From Citromicrobium sp. (GTDB taxonomy: Bacteria; Pseudomonadota; Alphaproteobacteria; Sphingomonadales; Sphingomonadaceae): 62,273 nt of DNA. Positions 35,028 to 44,783 of this stretch are shown here, piece by piece. The notes below the pieces were generated by a model. It had not been told where the DNA came from. It saw nothing but the letters and a program-made list of their open reading frames with translations, and made no database searches. The stretch's first letter is position 1; the number at the start of each line of letters is the position of its first letter. The stretch covers positions 1 through 62,273 of the forward strand of contig PBYQ01000020.1 in the NCBI GenBank assembly GCA_002729695.1. The letters are read 5' to 3'. Both the position numbers and the translations under genes were made by a program.

Positions 35028-35933
35028 ATGAATCGTTCGGCGCTCTCACTCGGAACGTCGCCGCCGCCAGCGGCTCGCGACGCCCTTGCGCTGCTCAAAC
35101 CGATCCCCTGGTTCCCGCCGATGTGGGCCTTTGCGGTCGGCGTCGTCTCCTCCGGAGCCGCCATCGACGGTCGCTGGTTGCTGGTGGGGCTCGGCGTCCT
35201 GCTCGCCGGGCCGATGGTGTGTGGAACGAGCCAGGCGGTCAACGACTGGTTCGACCGGCATGTCGATGCCATCAACGAACCCGACCGCCCGATACCATCG
35301 GGCCGCGTGGCGGGCCGATGGGGTCTCTACATCGCCATCATCGGCACGTAGCTGTCGCTCCTCGTCGCAGCGGCGCTCGGGCCGCTGGTGCTCGCTGCCG
35401 CCGCGATCGGCCTCGCCCTCGCCTGGGCTTACAGCGCCCCGCCCTTCCGCCTGAAAGTCAGCGGCTGGTGGGGCCCGGCGGTTGTCGGGCTGACTTACGA
35501 GGGGCTGAGCTGGTTCACCGGCGCGGCAGTTATGCTCGGCGCGATGCCGTCGATGCAGGTGCTGGCGATCCTGCTGCTCTATTCGATCGGTGCGCACGGG
35601 ATCATGACCCTCAACGATTTCAAGGCGGTCGAGGGAGACCGCGCGACCGGGCTCCGCTCGCTCCCCGTCACCATGGGCGTGCGCAATGCCAGCCTGCTGG
35701 CCTGTGCGGTCATGGGGGGCGCGCAGATCCTCGTGGTTGCCCTGCTGCTTATGTGGGGCCAGCTTCTTTCCGCCGCCATCGTCGCGCTGCTGCTTGCCGG
35801 ACAGGTCGCGCTGATGCCGCGCCTTGTTCGCGACCCCGCAAAGCACGCGCCTTGGTACGGAGCGACCAGCGTGACGCTCTACGTCTTCGGCATGCTCGCA
35901 GCGGGCCTCGGCCTTGGAGGCTACTTCGGATGA
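35028..35933 (+). pseudogene. bchG: Bacteriochlorophyll synthase BchG, interrupted by an in-frame amber codon
   Basis: A UbiA-family prenyltransferase of normal length (about 301 residues) if one codon is read through. It attaches geranylgeranyl pyrophosphate to bacteriochlorophyllide a. The first Asp-rich motif (NDWFDRHVDAINEPDRPIPSG-like, positions 35238-35300) and the second (NDFKAVEGDRATGLRSLP) are intact and in the same frame. Codon 108, at 35349-35351, is TAG; the reading continues LSLLVAAALGP as in intact homologues. One base change (TGG or CAG to TAG) explains it. If real, the product is truncated inside the membrane domain. Overlaps the next gene by ATGA. Confidence 0.9.
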
Positions 35934-37252
35934 GCACCGCTGTCGCCCGAGGCTTCGGCTGGATTGCCATTGTGCGGCTCGGGCTGGTGCAGGCCGCAAT
36001 CGGCGCAATCGTGATGCTCGCCACCTCGCTGCTCAACCGGGTCATGGTGGTCGAATACGCGCTCGCCGCGGCGATACCCGCAGGGCTGGTTGCCTGGCAC
36101 TATGCCGTCCAGCTCGCCCGCCCCCTCTGGGGTCACGGGTCGGACCGGGGGCGCAAGCGGACACCGTGGATCGGCGGCGGCATGGCGGTGCTGGCTGGCG
36201 GGGCCCTGTTGGCGGTGCGGGCAACCACGCTGATGCCCGGAAGCGCCCTTGTCGGCGGCGTTCTTGCGGTCGCCGCATTCGCGATGATCGGCTTTGGCGT
36301 GGGGGCTGCGGGTACCTCGATGCTCGCCCTTCTCGCTTCCGGCGTCAGGCCCGAACGCCGCGCGGCTGCGGCCGCGGTCACATGGACGATGATGATCGCG
36401 GGCATCGTGATCGCGGCTGGCGTGGCGGGCGCGCTGCTCGATCCATTCAGCGAAGCGCGGTTGACCGCCGTTGCCGGCAGCATCGCCCTCGCCGCCTTGG
36501 GCGTCGCCTTGATTGCGATATGGCGGCTAGAACCCACAAACCCGGTAGATTTCTCCGATAAGCACAGCAGCGATGCGCCCGGTTTTGCCGAAGCTCTGCG
36601 CGAGATCATGCAGGAAACCGCCGCGCGGCGGTTCACCGTCCTGATCTTCGTCTCGATGCTCGCCTATTCGATGCAGGACCTGATCCTGGAGCCCTTCGCC
36701 GGACTGGTGTTCGGAATGACGCCGGGCGAGTCCACCAGCCTTTCCGGCATGCAACATGGCGGCGTGCTGATCGGCATGATCGTCGCCGGGGTAGGCGGAA
36801 GCGCCTTTGCCGGACGATTGCCGACCGATCTCCGGCTCTGGATCGTCGCCGGTTGCGCGGGCTCGGGGCTCGCCCTCGCGGGTCTCGCAATGGCAGCCAT
36901 CGCAGGGCCCGGCTGGCCGCTCACCGCCAATGTCTTCGCCCTCGGCCTTTGTAACGGCGTCTTCGCGGTTTCCGCGATCGGCGCAATGATGGGTCTGGCG
37001 GGCGCAGGTGAGAAAACCCGCGAAGGTGTGCGGATGGGCGTCTGGGGCGCAGCCCAGGCGATCGCCTTCGGCCTCGGCGGCCTGACCGGTGCGCTCGGTG
37101 TCGACATTGCGCGGCACCTCGCCGGACAGGACGGCGCGGCCTTCCAGCTGATCTTCGCGATCGAAGCCTGCCTGTTCATCCTCGCCGCCGTGCTTGCCGT
37201 GCAGGCGACCATCGGCGCACCCAACGCCAACAGGGGAGTGGCCCGCGCATGA
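35930..37252 (+). CDS. PucC/BCD-family membrane protein between bchG and bchP
   Basis: The 440-residue, twelve-segment MFS-type protein is related to LhaA and PucC (LLNRVMVVEYALAAAIPAGLV, ARPLWGHGSDRGRKRTPWIG, MQDLILEPFAGLVFGMTPGE). The gene in this position, between bchG and bchP, is known as orf428 or bch2 in purple bacteria; a role in delivering bacteriochlorophyll to the antenna is inferred. It starts by ATGA overlap with bchG and ends by overlap with bchP, so the bchG amber codon could reduce its translation. Confidence 0.92.
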   Translation: MSTAVARGFGWIAIVRLGLVQAAIGAIVMLATSLLNRVMVVEYALAAAIPAGLVAWHYAVQLARPLWGHGSDRGRKRTPWIGGGMAVLAGGALLAVRATTLMPGSALVGGVLAVAAFAMIGFGVGAAGTSMLALLASGVRPERRAAAAAVTWTMMIAGIVIAAGVAGALLDPFSEARLTAVAGSIALAALGVALIAIWRLEPTNPVDFSDKHSSDAPGFAEALREIMQETAARRFTVLIFVSMLAYSMQDLILEPFAGLVFGMTPGESTSLSGMQHGGVLIGMIVAGVGGSAFAGRLPTDLRLWIVAGCAGSGLALAGLAMAAIAGPGWPLTANVFALGLCNGVFAVSAIGAMMGLAGAGEKTREGVRMGVWGAAQAIAFGLGGLTGALGVDIARHLAGQDGAAFQLIFAIEACLFILAAVLAVQATIGAPNANRGVARA

Positions 37253-38442
37253 GCGAAACAATCTACGATGCTGTGGTTGTCGGCGGCGGGCCTTCGGGCG
37301 CGACGATCGCGACCGACCTCGCCCGCGCTGGCCGCCAGATCCTGCTGCTCGACCGCGCCGGGCGGATCAAGCCGTGCGGTGGGGCCGTGCCGCCACGCCT
37401 GCTCGAAGAGTTCGGCATACCGCACAGCCTGCTGGTCGCGCGCGCGCGCGCCGCACGGATGATCGCGCCGTCGGATCGGAAGGTCGACATGCCGGTCGGC
37501 GAGATCGGCTATGTCGGCATGGTCGACCGCGACGTTTTCGACGAATGGCTCCGCAAGCGCGCCGCTCAGGTCGGTGCGGAACGGCGCACCGGCACGTTCG
37601 AGCGGATCGAGCGGACCGAAGGCGAGGCACCGACGGTCTGTTATCGCGAGGCACGCGGTGGCGATATCAAACGGGTGCGCACGCGGCTGGTGATCGGGGC
37701 CGACGGCGCTCGCTCGGCAGTGGCTGCTCAGAACATCGCCGCGGCAGAGCGGATGAAATGCGTGTTCGCCTATCACGAGATCATCGAGTCCCCGCAGGGC
37801 ACCAGCGACGCGTTCGACGGGGCACGTTGCGACGTGTTCTACCAGGGCCATCTGTCGCCCGATTTCTACGCCTGGGTCTTCCCGCACGGCAAAACCGCCA
37901 GCATCGGCGTGGGCAGCGCCAACAAGGGGTTCAGCCTGCGCGGATCGGTTGCCCGGATGCGCGGCGACCTGGGCCTGGATTCCTGCGAAACGATCCGCCG
38001 CGAGGGTGCGCCGATCCCGCTGAAACCGCTCAGGCGGTGGGACAATGGCAGCGATGTGATCGTGGCCGGAGATGCGGCAGGCGTAGTCGCTCCGGCGAGC
38101 GGCGAAGGCATCTATTACGCAATGATGGGCGGGCGCTGCGTGGCGCAGGCTGCCGATGCGTTTCTGGCTACCGGACAGCCCGCTGCGCTCAGGCAGGCGC
38201 GCAAGGCCTTCATGCGTGAGCACGGCAAGGTGTTCTGGATCCTCGGCATGATGCAGCACTTCTGGTATTCGAGCGACAAGCGGCGCGAGCGTTTCGTGAC
38301 GATGTGCGCCGATCGCGACGTGCAACAGTTGACGTGGGAGGCGTACATGAACAAGCGTCTGGTCCGCGCCAAGCCCGTTGCCCATGCGCGTATCTTCCTG
38401 AAGGATTGCGCGCATCTTCTGGGGCTGAGGGCCGCCGCCTGA
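37249..38442 (+). CDS. bchP: Geranylgeranyl reductase
   Basis: The 397-residue FAD enzyme has the dinucleotide motif VVGGGPSGATIATDLARAG, PCGGAVPPRLLEEFGI, and the second FAD motif VIVAGDAAGVVAPASGEGI. It reduces the geranylgeranyl tail to phytyl in bacteriochlorophyll. It overlaps the upstream carrier (ATGA) and the tspO start (TGATG). Confidence 0.96.
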   Translation: MSETIYDAVVVGGGPSGATIATDLARAGRQILLLDRAGRIKPCGGAVPPRLLEEFGIPHSLLVARARAARMIAPSDRKVDMPVGEIGYVGMVDRDVFDEWLRKRAAQVGAERRTGTFERIERTEGEAPTVCYREARGGDIKRVRTRLVIGADGARSAVAAQNIAAAERMKCVFAYHEIIESPQGTSDAFDGARCDVFYQGHLSPDFYAWVFPHGKTASIGVGSANKGFSLRGSVARMRGDLGLDSCETIRREGAPIPLKPLRRWDNGSDVIVAGDAAGVVAPASGEGIYYAMMGGRCVAQAADAFLATGQPAALRQARKAFMREHGKVFWILGMMQHFWYSSDKRRERFVTMCADRDVQQLTWEAYMNKRLVRAKPVAHARIFLKDCAHLLGLRAAA

Positions 38443-38921
38443 TGGGTCGCAGCTGGGTATTGCCGATGATCGTCGCGGGGTTCGCCGCGCTGGGTATCGC
38501 GATGCTCGGCGGGACGATCACCGACCTTGGCCCGTGGTACCAGGGGCTGGAAAAGCCGGACTGGACGCCGCCTAACTACGTCTTCCCGATGGCATGGACG
38601 GCGATCTTCGCGCTCGCCGCGATTGCGGCGGTGCGCACGTGGATCGCAGCGCCCAATGCGCGCGCCGCCGACACGGTGGTTGGCCTGTTCGCGCTCAACG
38701 GCTTCCTCAATATCCTGTGGAGCCTGATGTTCTTCCGGATGCAGCGGCCCGACTGGGCGTTTGCCGAACTATTGCTGCTTTGGCTCTCGGTCGCGGCACT
38801 GATCATGGTGTGCCGCCGTTACTCGCGGTTCGCCGCCGCGGCACTGGTCCCATACATCGTGTGGGTCAGCATTGCGGGCGCGCTCAACTGGAGCATTGTC
38901 GAGCTCAACGGCCCCTTCTGA
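38442..38921 (+). CDS. tspO: TspO/MBR family tryptophan-rich sensory protein
   Basis: The 159-residue protein has five membrane segments and family motifs: GPWYQGLEKPDWTPPNYVFP, FALNGFLNILWSLMFF, and the W-rich NWSIVELN end. In Rhodobacter, TspO binds porphyrins and lowers expression of photosynthesis genes in response to oxygen. Its start overlaps the bchP stop, so it is the regulator-like tail of the bchG-bchP operon. Confidence 0.93.
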   Translation: MGRSWVLPMIVAGFAALGIAMLGGTITDLGPWYQGLEKPDWTPPNYVFPMAWTAIFALAAIAAVRTWIAAPNARAADTVVGLFALNGFLNILWSLMFFRMQRPDWAFAELLLLWLSVAALIMVCRRYSRFAAAALVPYIVWVSIAGALNWSIVELNGPF

Positions 38922-38922
38922 C

Positions 38923-39180
38923 ATGGAGGCCCTGTTTGCGAGCGGACACGCGGCCGACATCGTCCTTGCTGTCCTGGCGGCCGAGGCTGTGCTGCTCCGT
39001 CTGCGACAATGGGACATCTCCGCCATTCTCGGACTGCTAGGGCCCGCCGCGCTGATCGTGCTGGGTTTGCGCGCCGCTTTGGTGGGGGCTCCGTGGTATT
39101 GGGTATCGCTCCCCGTCGCGCTCGCCTTCCCCCTGCACTTGCTCGACCTGCGCAACCGCTCGCGCGACGAACGCAACTAG
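38923..39180 (+). CDS. Small hydrophobic membrane protein of unknown function
   Basis: The 85-residue protein is mainly three hydrophobic segments (ADIVLAVLAAEAVLL, ILGLLGPAALIVLGLRAAL, WYWVSLPVALAFPLHLL) and a charged tail DLRNRSRDERN. It begins two bases after tspO and probably belongs to the same transcript. I do not recognise a family. It is followed by a hairpin before convergent pufM. Confidence 0.65.
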   Translation: MEALFASGHAADIVLAVLAAEAVLLRLRQWDISAILGLLGPAALIVLGLRAALVGAPWYWVSLPVALAFPLHLLDLRNRSRDERN

Positions 39181-39191
39181 CGGCGAATAGC

Positions 39192-39224
39192 AAAAGGGCC
39201 CGACCGCAATGGCCGGGCCCCTTT
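39192..39224. terminator. Bidirectional terminator between the bchG operon and pufM
   Basis: AAAAGGGCCCG (39192-39202) faces CGGGCCCCTTT (39214-39224), an 11-base stem with one imperfection. It lies between the stops of two convergent operons, with A and T runs on both ends. Confidence 0.8.
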
Positions 39225-39247
39225 ATCATCGCCTTCTGGCGGTGCGG

Positions 39248-40171
39248 TCAGCTTGGCGCGTAGTGGTGTTCTTGGGCCCACAGGTACCAGTTGTCGACGA
39301 CGGTGCCCGTCAGCAGGATGCCGATCCCGCCGGTCAGCGTGGTCAGGATCGCGAACCACCACGCCCAGCGGTGGATCGATTCCATCGTGGCGTTGAAGCC
39401 CATCGTCCAGCGCCAGAACAGGCCGGCCCGTTCGGCCGCGGTGCCGCGATCGGTGATCTGCTCGATCTCCCGCTCCCCCCCATAGCGGCTGACCGCAAGG
39501 ATCGTCCCGCCATGCATCGCGAACAGCAGGGCAGAGCCGTACAGGAACGCGATCGAAAGGCAGTGGAACGGGTTGTAGAACAGGTTGCCGTAGGTCAGCG
39601 AGAAATTGTTGGTCCAGTCGAGGTGCGGGAAGATGCCGAAGGGCACGGCCTCGGACCAACTGCCCATCAGGCCGGGGCGAATAAAGCCGAGCACCAGGAA
39701 CAGCCAGATCGCGCTGGCAAAGGCCCAGCACACGTGGAGCCCCATGCCGAGCGCCTTGGCCCGCCGATATGTCCGCAGCCACCACAGCAGGATCGAGATG
39801 GTGAGGAAGAACCCGGCGAGGATCCACCAGCCTCCTTCGGCCAGCGGCACGAAGGGCGTAAATCCCCATTCGGGCCCCGGCGGATCGAGCGAGAGCCAGA
39901 AGAACTCGCGCACGAAAGCCTGCGGGTCCCAGTTGACCGAGGCCAGCAGGTTGAGCCCGATGATCTCGATCGCGAAGAAGCCGAACAGCAGCGAAGCGAG
40001 GCCCAGCCAGCCGAGGTAGATCGGCCCGAACTGCGCCTGCCCCAGCTTGCCGAACCAGTGCGCGTTCCAGTGAAGCGGGATGCGGGCATCGTCGGTTTCG
40101 GGCAGGTCGATCCCCATCTCGGGCGGACCGGCAAGCTGAACCTGGGTGAAGATGTTCTGGTAGCGTATCAT
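39248..40171 (-). CDS. pufM: Reaction centre M subunit
   Basis: The 307-residue PufM has five transmembrane helices. Visible ligands are the accessory bacteriochlorophyll/special-pair region ([22 protein letters not shown]), the iron ligands in AMHGGTILA and [11 protein letters not shown], and the Glu-containing loop [13 protein letters not shown]. It forms the photochemical core with PufL. It is the last puf gene: no pufC cytochrome follows, only a terminator. It starts 12 bases after pufL. Confidence 0.97.
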   Translation of the reverse strand: MIRYQNIFTQVQLAGPPEMGIDLPETDDARIPLHWNAHWFGKLGQAQFGPIYLGWLGLASLLFGFFAIEIIGLNLLASVNWDPQAFVREFFWLSLDPPGPEWGFTPFVPLAEGGWWILAGFFLTISILLWWLRTYRRAKALGMGLHVCWAFASAIWLFLVLGFIRPGLMGSWSEAVPFGIFPHLDWTNNFSLTYGNLFYNPFHCLSIAFLYGSALLFAMHGGTILAVSRYGGEREIEQITDRGTAAERAGLFWRWTMGFNATMESIHRWAWWFAILTTLTGGIGILLTGTVVDNWYLWAQEHHYAPS

Positions 40172-40183
40172 GACGTCTTCTCC

Positions 40184-41008
40184 TCAGGACCAGATCGGGA
40201 TGCTGCGCCACCAGTCCCACCATTCGGGGAAGCTGCCCTGATAGAGCGGCCCCGCCAGGATCATGCACGCTGCGCTCCAGAAGCCGGCATTGAGCGCCAG
40301 CAGCAGCCCCAGCCGGTGGATGCCGACGGTGCCGATCGAATAGCCGACGAAGTCGCGGAAGAACGTGTCTTCATATTCGGGCGACTTCACCTCCGTGCCG
40401 CGCGGTACGTTCACCGCCGAGAGCACCAGCGATCCGTGCAGCGCAAGCGCGAAGCAGGTAGTGAAGAAGAACGTGATCGCGACCATGTGCAGCGGGTTGT
40501 AGTGGAAGTTTGCGTAGGAATAGCCGGTGTTCGACACCCAATCGAGGTGGCTGAAAATGCCATAGGGAAACGCGTTCCCCCAGGCGCCGAGCCATAGCGG
40601 GCGGATCACGACGAGCGTTGCATATGCGAATACGGCAAAACTGAAGGCGACCGGGACATGATACCCCATGCCCAGCTTGCGGCAGATCTCTACCTGTCGC
40701 AGCGCCCACGAAACGAAAGCGATCAGCGCGCAGACCGTGATGATTTGCCAGTAGCCGCCGGCATTGAGCGGGGCGGCGGCCAGCCCTGCGTCGATGGGTG
40801 GCGGATCGATCGAGATCAGCCACGGGTTCCAGGTCGGCCCCTGTGATCCCGCGGCAAAGATCATGAGCGTGCCCAGCAGAGCGCTGATCGCCGCCGTCAC
40901 GCCGAAAAAGCCCACGTAGAAGGGACCCACCCAGAAATCGAACAGGTCGCCACCGATCAGCGTGCCGCCACGCACGCGGTATTTCCGCTCGAAACTGAGG
41001 AGCGCCAT
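40184..41008 (-). CDS. pufL: Reaction centre L subunit
   Basis: The 274-residue PufL starts [19 protein letters not shown], the standard N-terminus; an ATG three codons upstream (41017) is less likely because GGAAGG would touch it, while it is nine bases from 41008. Ligands are in [32 protein letters not shown] and [10 protein letters not shown]. It carries half of the special pair and the QB site. Confidence 0.97.
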   Translation of the reverse strand: MALLSFERKYRVRGGTLIGGDLFDFWVGPFYVGFFGVTAAISALLGTLMIFAAGSQGPTWNPWLISIDPPPIDAGLAAAPLNAGGYWQIITVCALIAFVSWALRQVEICRKLGMGYHVPVAFSFAVFAYATLVVIRPLWLGAWGNAFPYGIFSHLDWVSNTGYSYANFHYNPLHMVAITFFFTTCFALALHGSLVLSAVNVPRGTEVKSPEYEDTFFRDFVGYSIGTVGIHRLGLLLALNAGFWSAACMILAGPLYQGSFPEWWDWWRSIPIWS

Positions 41009-41104
41009 AACGTCCATCCTTCCCGTCGCAGGGGCGGGCTTGCAGGTTTATCGAAACTGTTCGGCCGGCCCGCCATCAGAGGCGGTCGCTGCGGGGACGG
41101 GAAA

Positions 41105-41130
41105 GCCCGCCCCCGTCACGTCGGGCGGGT
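41105..41130 (-). promoter_or_regulatory. Intercistronic hairpin between pufA and pufL
   Basis: GCCCGCCC (41105-41112) and GGGCGGGT (41123-41130) form a GC-rich hairpin at once after the pufA stop. In purple bacteria a stem-loop here stabilises the pufBA part of the mRNA, giving an excess of LH1 over reaction centres. The same role is inferred. Confidence 0.7.
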
Positions 41131-41132
41131 TG

Positions 41133-41321
41133 CTAGCCCGTCGTTGCCGGGCCTTCGACCGCCGCAGCAGTCGTCGCCGGAGTGGCGCTTGCGCCATCGA
41201 GCCAGTTGTACCGATTGGTGCTGAGCAGGATGAAGTGAATCAGCAGCGCGAGCACGAACAGGAACACGAACAGGGCGACGAGCGTCCTGCGCGGATCGAA
41301 AATAAGCCAGATTCTCCACAT
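41133..41321 (-). CDS. pufA: LH1 alpha polypeptide
   Basis: The 62-residue antenna protein starts [20 protein letters not shown], has one membrane helix with the Mg-ligating His in [10 protein letters not shown], and ends with the periplasmic segment [10 protein letters not shown] and an Ala/Thr-rich tail. It pairs with PufB to bind bacteriochlorophyll and carotenoid around the reaction centre. 79 bases after pufB. Confidence 0.96.
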   Translation of the reverse strand: MWRIWLIFDPRRTLVALFVFLFVLALLIHFILLSTNRYNWLDGASATPATTAAAVEGPATTG

Positions 41322-41400
41322 GGCTTGGTTCCTTTTTATGTGGTTTCGGCAAATGCTGCCCGCTGGCGCCTCGATGCGTCAGATGGGCACGTCGGATCGG

Positions 41401-41565
41401 TCAGAGCCAGGGCTTGTATGCCCACAGCGCAATGTGCGCGAGGACTGCAATGCCCGTGAAACCGATGAAGGAGCCCATGAAAATCTTGTGAAATTCCTTG
41501 GCTTCTTCCGGCGTCAGGTAGGTTCGCAGACCGAAGCGATCATCGCCAGGTGTCGGATCGTTCAT
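41401..41565 (-). CDS. pufB: LH1 beta polypeptide
   Basis: Translating the minus strand from ATG 41565 gives 54 residues with LTPEEAKEFHKIFMGSFIGF, a membrane helix containing the ligand His in VLAHIALWAYKPWL, and a stop at 41401-41403. This is the classic beta antenna pattern: two histidines, the second one binding bacteriochlorophyll. GGAG lies eight bases upstream. It heads the pufBALM part of the operon, with no pufQ before it. Confidence 0.96.
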   Translation of the reverse strand: MNDPTPGDDRFGLRTYLTPEEAKEFHKIFMGSFIGFTGIAVLAHIALWAYKPWL

Positions 41566-41607
41566 TGGTCAATCTCCAAACTTGCTGGACAAGGTGGGGC
41601 ATTGCGG

Positions 41608-41628
41608 CCCCGGCGGTATCCGCTGGGG
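41608..41628 (-). promoter_or_regulatory. Hairpin in the puf leader
   Basis: CCCCGGCGG (41608-41616) faces CCGCTGGGG (41620-41628) with a three-base loop and one mismatch. It lies in the 121-base gap between bchZ and pufB, where it could shape 5' stability of a processed puf message. I see no further gene in this gap. Confidence 0.4.
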
Positions 41629-41686
41629 CGATGACCCCGGCGAATTTCTGGGCCCGTAGCCGGGCGGATGAAATGAGACGCGCGGC

Positions 41687-43147
41687 TCATCGCGCTGCCC
41701 CTTCGAGCAGGACGTCGGCCAGCCGGTCTGCGGAAACGGTGGTTTCGCCCGCACGTCGCGCCGCGGCTTCGACCGAGTCGCGCATGCGCTTCGCTGCGGA
41801 AATGCGGACCAGCACGGGCTGCGCTTCGACGATTTCGTCGAGCCGCTGCTTCGCATCGGCATCCCAGCGGAGTTCGGCCTGCTTGCGCGCCGGGGTCGGG
41901 GCGGCCTTGTCCATGTCGGACCCGAGCGGGAGGATGTGGAACAGCGCGTCGAACAGCGCATTGCACACCTCCTGCACGAGATAGGTCGCGCCGGAATATC
42001 CCATGAAGGGCGTGCCGGTGTGACGACGGATCGCCGCACCGGGGAAGCTCGCTGCAATGAACTGGCCTTGCGGGCCATGTCCCCTGCCAGCGACCTCCGC
42101 CATGTACATCCGCTCGTTATAGGAACCGAACACCACCAGCGGCGGGTTGGCGTAGATCGCCGCGCGCACATCCTCGTTCCTGGGCTTCACCCCAGCGCAG
42201 CGCCCGAAGGCAAAGTTGCAAGGCAGCCCCATGTCGTCTTCGAGGAAGTGGCGAATACCGCGCGCGTAGGTTTCGTTGGCGCAGATGCCGAAATTGGCGG
42301 TGCCGAAGAAATCCTGCGTGACCGAGCGCCACAGATCCCACAGCGGCTTGATCGTCGTGTGCTTCTCGCGCTCGATGAAGGGTTCGGGGTCGAGCCCCAG
42401 CTCCTCACCCAACGCGCGCAGGAAGCTGGTTGTCGAGGAAAGCCCGAAAGGTGCCTGAAAGTAAGGGCGTTCGAGCAGTTCGCACAGGTTGCGGCCATAT
42501 TCGCGATACATGCACACGTTGGCGCGCGCGTTGGCGAGTTTGCGCATATCGGCGAGATGACTGCCCAGCGGGAAGGACAGATTGACCTCCGCACCGATCC
42601 CTTCGATCAAGCGGCGGATCTCGGCGAGGTCGCTCGCCATGTTGAACATGCCGTACGCAGGGCCGATAATGTTGACGAGCGGCTTTTCGCCCTCCTTCAG
42701 CGCCTTGGCCGCGGGCATTTTCTTCGGGCCGAATTCGGTCCACAGCCAGCTTAGCGCGCGGTCGGCGCTTTGCCACTGATCCTCGTCGATCGTGCGCGGC
42801 AGGAAGCGGCGGATCGTGGTCCCTTCGGGCGTGACCCCGCCGCCGATCATCTCGGCGATCGAGCCCGTGACCACCACCGAGGGAAGTTCGGGGTCGAGCG
42901 TCTTCCACGCGCGCTTCATCGCGGCTTCGGTGCCGGTCTTGCCCAGCTCTTCCTCGCCCAGCCCGGTGACGACAATCGGCAATTCGTGCGGCGGCAGCCC
43001 GTCGGTGTAGTGGAGCACGCTGGTGACGGGCAGGTTCTCACAGCCCACTGGCCCGTCGATCACGACCTGCAGGCCCTTGATCGCCGTGAAGGCGTATACC
43101 GCGCCCCAGTAGCCGCCGGCCCTGTCGTGATCGAGAACCAAGGTCAT
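41687..43147 (-). CDS. bchZ: Chlorophyllide reductase subunit Z
   Basis: The 486-residue BchZ is a nitrogenase-like catalytic subunit of chlorophyllide a reductase. The cluster Cys is in [27 protein letters not shown] and [20 protein letters not shown] are conserved. With BchY it reduces the C7-C8 bond. ATG 43147 overlaps the stop of a 23-codon ORF by ATGA. Confidence 0.96.
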   Translation of the reverse strand: MTLVLDHDRAGGYWGAVYAFTAIKGLQVVIDGPVGCENLPVTSVLHYTDGLPPHELPIVVTGLGEEELGKTGTEAAMKRAWKTLDPELPSVVVTGSIAEMIGGGVTPEGTTIRRFLPRTIDEDQWQSADRALSWLWTEFGPKKMPAAKALKEGEKPLVNIIGPAYGMFNMASDLAEIRRLIEGIGAEVNLSFPLGSHLADMRKLANARANVCMYREYGRNLCELLERPYFQAPFGLSSTTSFLRALGEELGLDPEPFIEREKHTTIKPLWDLWRSVTQDFFGTANFGICANETYARGIRHFLEDDMGLPCNFAFGRCAGVKPRNEDVRAAIYANPPLVVFGSYNERMYMAEVAGRGHGPQGQFIAASFPGAAIRRHTGTPFMGYSGATYLVQEVCNALFDALFHILPLGSDMDKAAPTPARKQAELRWDADAKQRLDEIVEAQPVLVRISAAKRMRDSVEAAARRAGETTVSADRLADVLLEGAAR

Positions 43148-43215
43148 GCCCCCCCTCCCGAACGACGCGAGATCGCGACGAAAACAAAAGCTCCGTGATC
43201 GGGAACGAGGGTCAT
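43144..43215 (-). CDS. 23-residue coupling ORF between bchY and bchZ
   Basis: An ORF of 23 codons begins at ATG 43215, overlapping the bchY stop (ATGA), and ends with TGA overlapping the bchZ ATG (ATGA). Its first codons read MTLVPDH, close to bchZ's own MTLVLDH, and the two DNA starts match at 19 of 22 bases. It looks like a partial tandem duplication of the bchZ start that was kept in frame. The peptide itself may have no function; the effect would be on translational coupling. Coding status is inferred. Confidence 0.5.
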   Translation of the reverse strand: MTLVPDHGAFVFVAISRRSGGGA

Positions 43216-44783
43216 GATCCCACCGCCTCCGCCGCTTTCAGAGCAGCGGCAGTTTGTGCGGCAAACTTCTTCTTGAACTGCGGGCGATCGACCGGAGTTT
43301 CCTGCCAGATGCCCGCATTGTCGTCCGCGCCCACGCCTTCGAAGAAGTCGCGCATCCTGTCGAAGCGCGCCTTGTTGCCGAGCGCGGCGTTGACCACCTG
43401 CGCGAGGCTCCCGGCTCCCGCAGGGCCCATCAGCGGGCGCGCCGAAATGAGGTTGGTGAAATAGAGCGCAGGCGTCGCGTTCTGCTTGGCATGCTGCACC
43501 ACCGGGGTAGTGCCGATGGCCAGATCGGGGCCGAATTCGTCGACCGCCGCGATGTCTTCTTCCAGGCTGGCGCGATAGTTCACGCGCACGCCTTTGGCCT
43601 CGAGCCATTCACGGTCGGGATCGGACCAGCGCGTCTTCGGGCAGGCGGTGCCCACGTAAGGCACCTCAGCGCCGCTTTCGATCAGCAGCCGTGCGACGAG
43701 CAGTTCGGAACCCTCGTAGCCAGAGACGGTGATCCGGCCCTTGATCGGCATCCCGGCCAGTGCGCCGTCGATCGCGGGCAGGAACGCATTCTTGGCCGCG
43801 TCCACCTTGTCCCGCGCAACACCGCAGGCCGCGCCGATGGCATCGAGCCAGGCAGCCGTGCCGTCGCGCCCGACCGGCGCGGAGCCGACCACCGGGCGAC
43901 CCGCCGCCTCGAACTCGCGCACGCTCGCGGTGTAGAAGGGGTGGATCGCGCCCACGACAGCGCAATCGAGCGCGCTGTACAATTCGCGCCACTCGCGCGT
44001 CGGAACGACCGGACCGGCTGCGAGCCCCAGCGGCTCCAGCATCATGCCGATCCCTACCGGATCCGCGGGGAACATCTCACCCAGCAACGCAACGGTTGGC
44101 CGGTCAGAAATCGGACCTTCAGGCCGCGCGACAGGGCCTTCCTCGGCCTCCTCGCGTGCATATTTGAGCATCGCGCCTGCGAGCACGTCCTTGGCCTCGG
44201 CATGCGTCGGTATGCCGAATCCCGGCACGTCGATGCCGATAATCCGCACGCCGTTGATCTGGTCGGGCAGCAGCCGCAGCGGCACGCCGCTGGCGGTGGG
44301 CACGCAAAGGTTGGTGACGATGATCGTGTCGTATTGCGCGGGGTCGGCGAGCTGCTCGACCGCTTCCTTGATATCCTCGAACAGCTTGCCGGTGACGAGC
44401 GTCTCGGAGCTGAAAGGCACGTAGCCGACCGTCCGCCGTGCGCCGTAGAAATGGCTGGTGAAGGTGAGGCCGTAAACGCAGCACGCGCTGCCTGAGAGCA
44501 CCGTCGCAGTGCGCTTCATCCGCAGACCGACGCGCAGGCTCCCGAAAGCGGGGCACATGCTCTGCGGCTGGTCGTGGGGGCCCTGTTTGCGCTCATCCAG
44601 CGGGTAGTCGCGCGCGTACTGATCGAGCAGCTCACTCTGGCCCGCCTGCCTGGCGGCCTCGCGCATGGTGTCCGTACTCGAACAGCCGCCCGCCTCCGGC
44701 GCGCCGAGGTCCAGCGTGTCGCGTGTGCGAGCGGCGGTCACTGGATCCTGGAGGGGGAGGATCAGTCGCGCCTCAAACCTCAT
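43212..44783 (-). CDS. bchY: Chlorophyllide reductase subunit Y
   Basis: The 523-residue BchY carries the three cysteines for the catalytic [4Fe-4S] cluster, in [26 protein letters not shown] and [11 protein letters not shown]. It partners BchZ. The start overlaps bchX by 11 bases. It is slightly longer than the ~500 residues usual for the family, mainly from the N-terminus, but motifs are complete. Confidence 0.95.
   Translation of the reverse strand: MRFEARLILPLQDPVTAARTRDTLDLGAPEAGGCSSTDTMREAARQAGQSELLDQYARDYPLDERKQGPHDQPQSMCPAFGSLRVGLRMKRTATVLSGSACCVYGLTFTSHFYGARRTVGYVPFSSETLVTGKLFEDIKEAVEQLADPAQYDTIIVTNLCVPTASGVPLRLLPDQINGVRIIGIDVPGFGIPTHAEAKDVLAGAMLKYAREEAEEGPVARPEGPISDRPTVALLGEMFPADPVGIGMMLEPLGLAAGPVVPTREWRELYSALDCAVVGAIHPFYTASVREFEAAGRPVVGSAPVGRDGTAAWLDAIGAACGVARDKVDAAKNAFLPAIDGALAGMPIKGRITVSGYEGSELLVARLLIESGAEVPYVGTACPKTRWSDPDREWLEAKGVRVNYRASLEEDIAAVDEFGPDLAIGTTPVVQHAKQNATPALYFTNLISARPLMGPAGAGSLAQVVNAALGNKARFDRMRDFFEGVGADDNAGIWQETPVDRPQFKKKFAAQTAAALKAAEAVGS

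Noticed and set aside
34992..35351. Reading the 5' part of bchG as a separate short gene, and 35388-35933 as another
   Set aside because: Both are in the same frame with no gap, and together make one normal synthase; only a stop codon divides them.
39181..39247. Possible pufC or pufX after pufM
   Set aside because: The region is 67 bases with a terminator, and convergent genes lie beyond.
41566..41686. Possible pufQ between bchZ and pufB
   Set aside because: Only 121 bases are available and no hydrophobic frame of the right kind is present.
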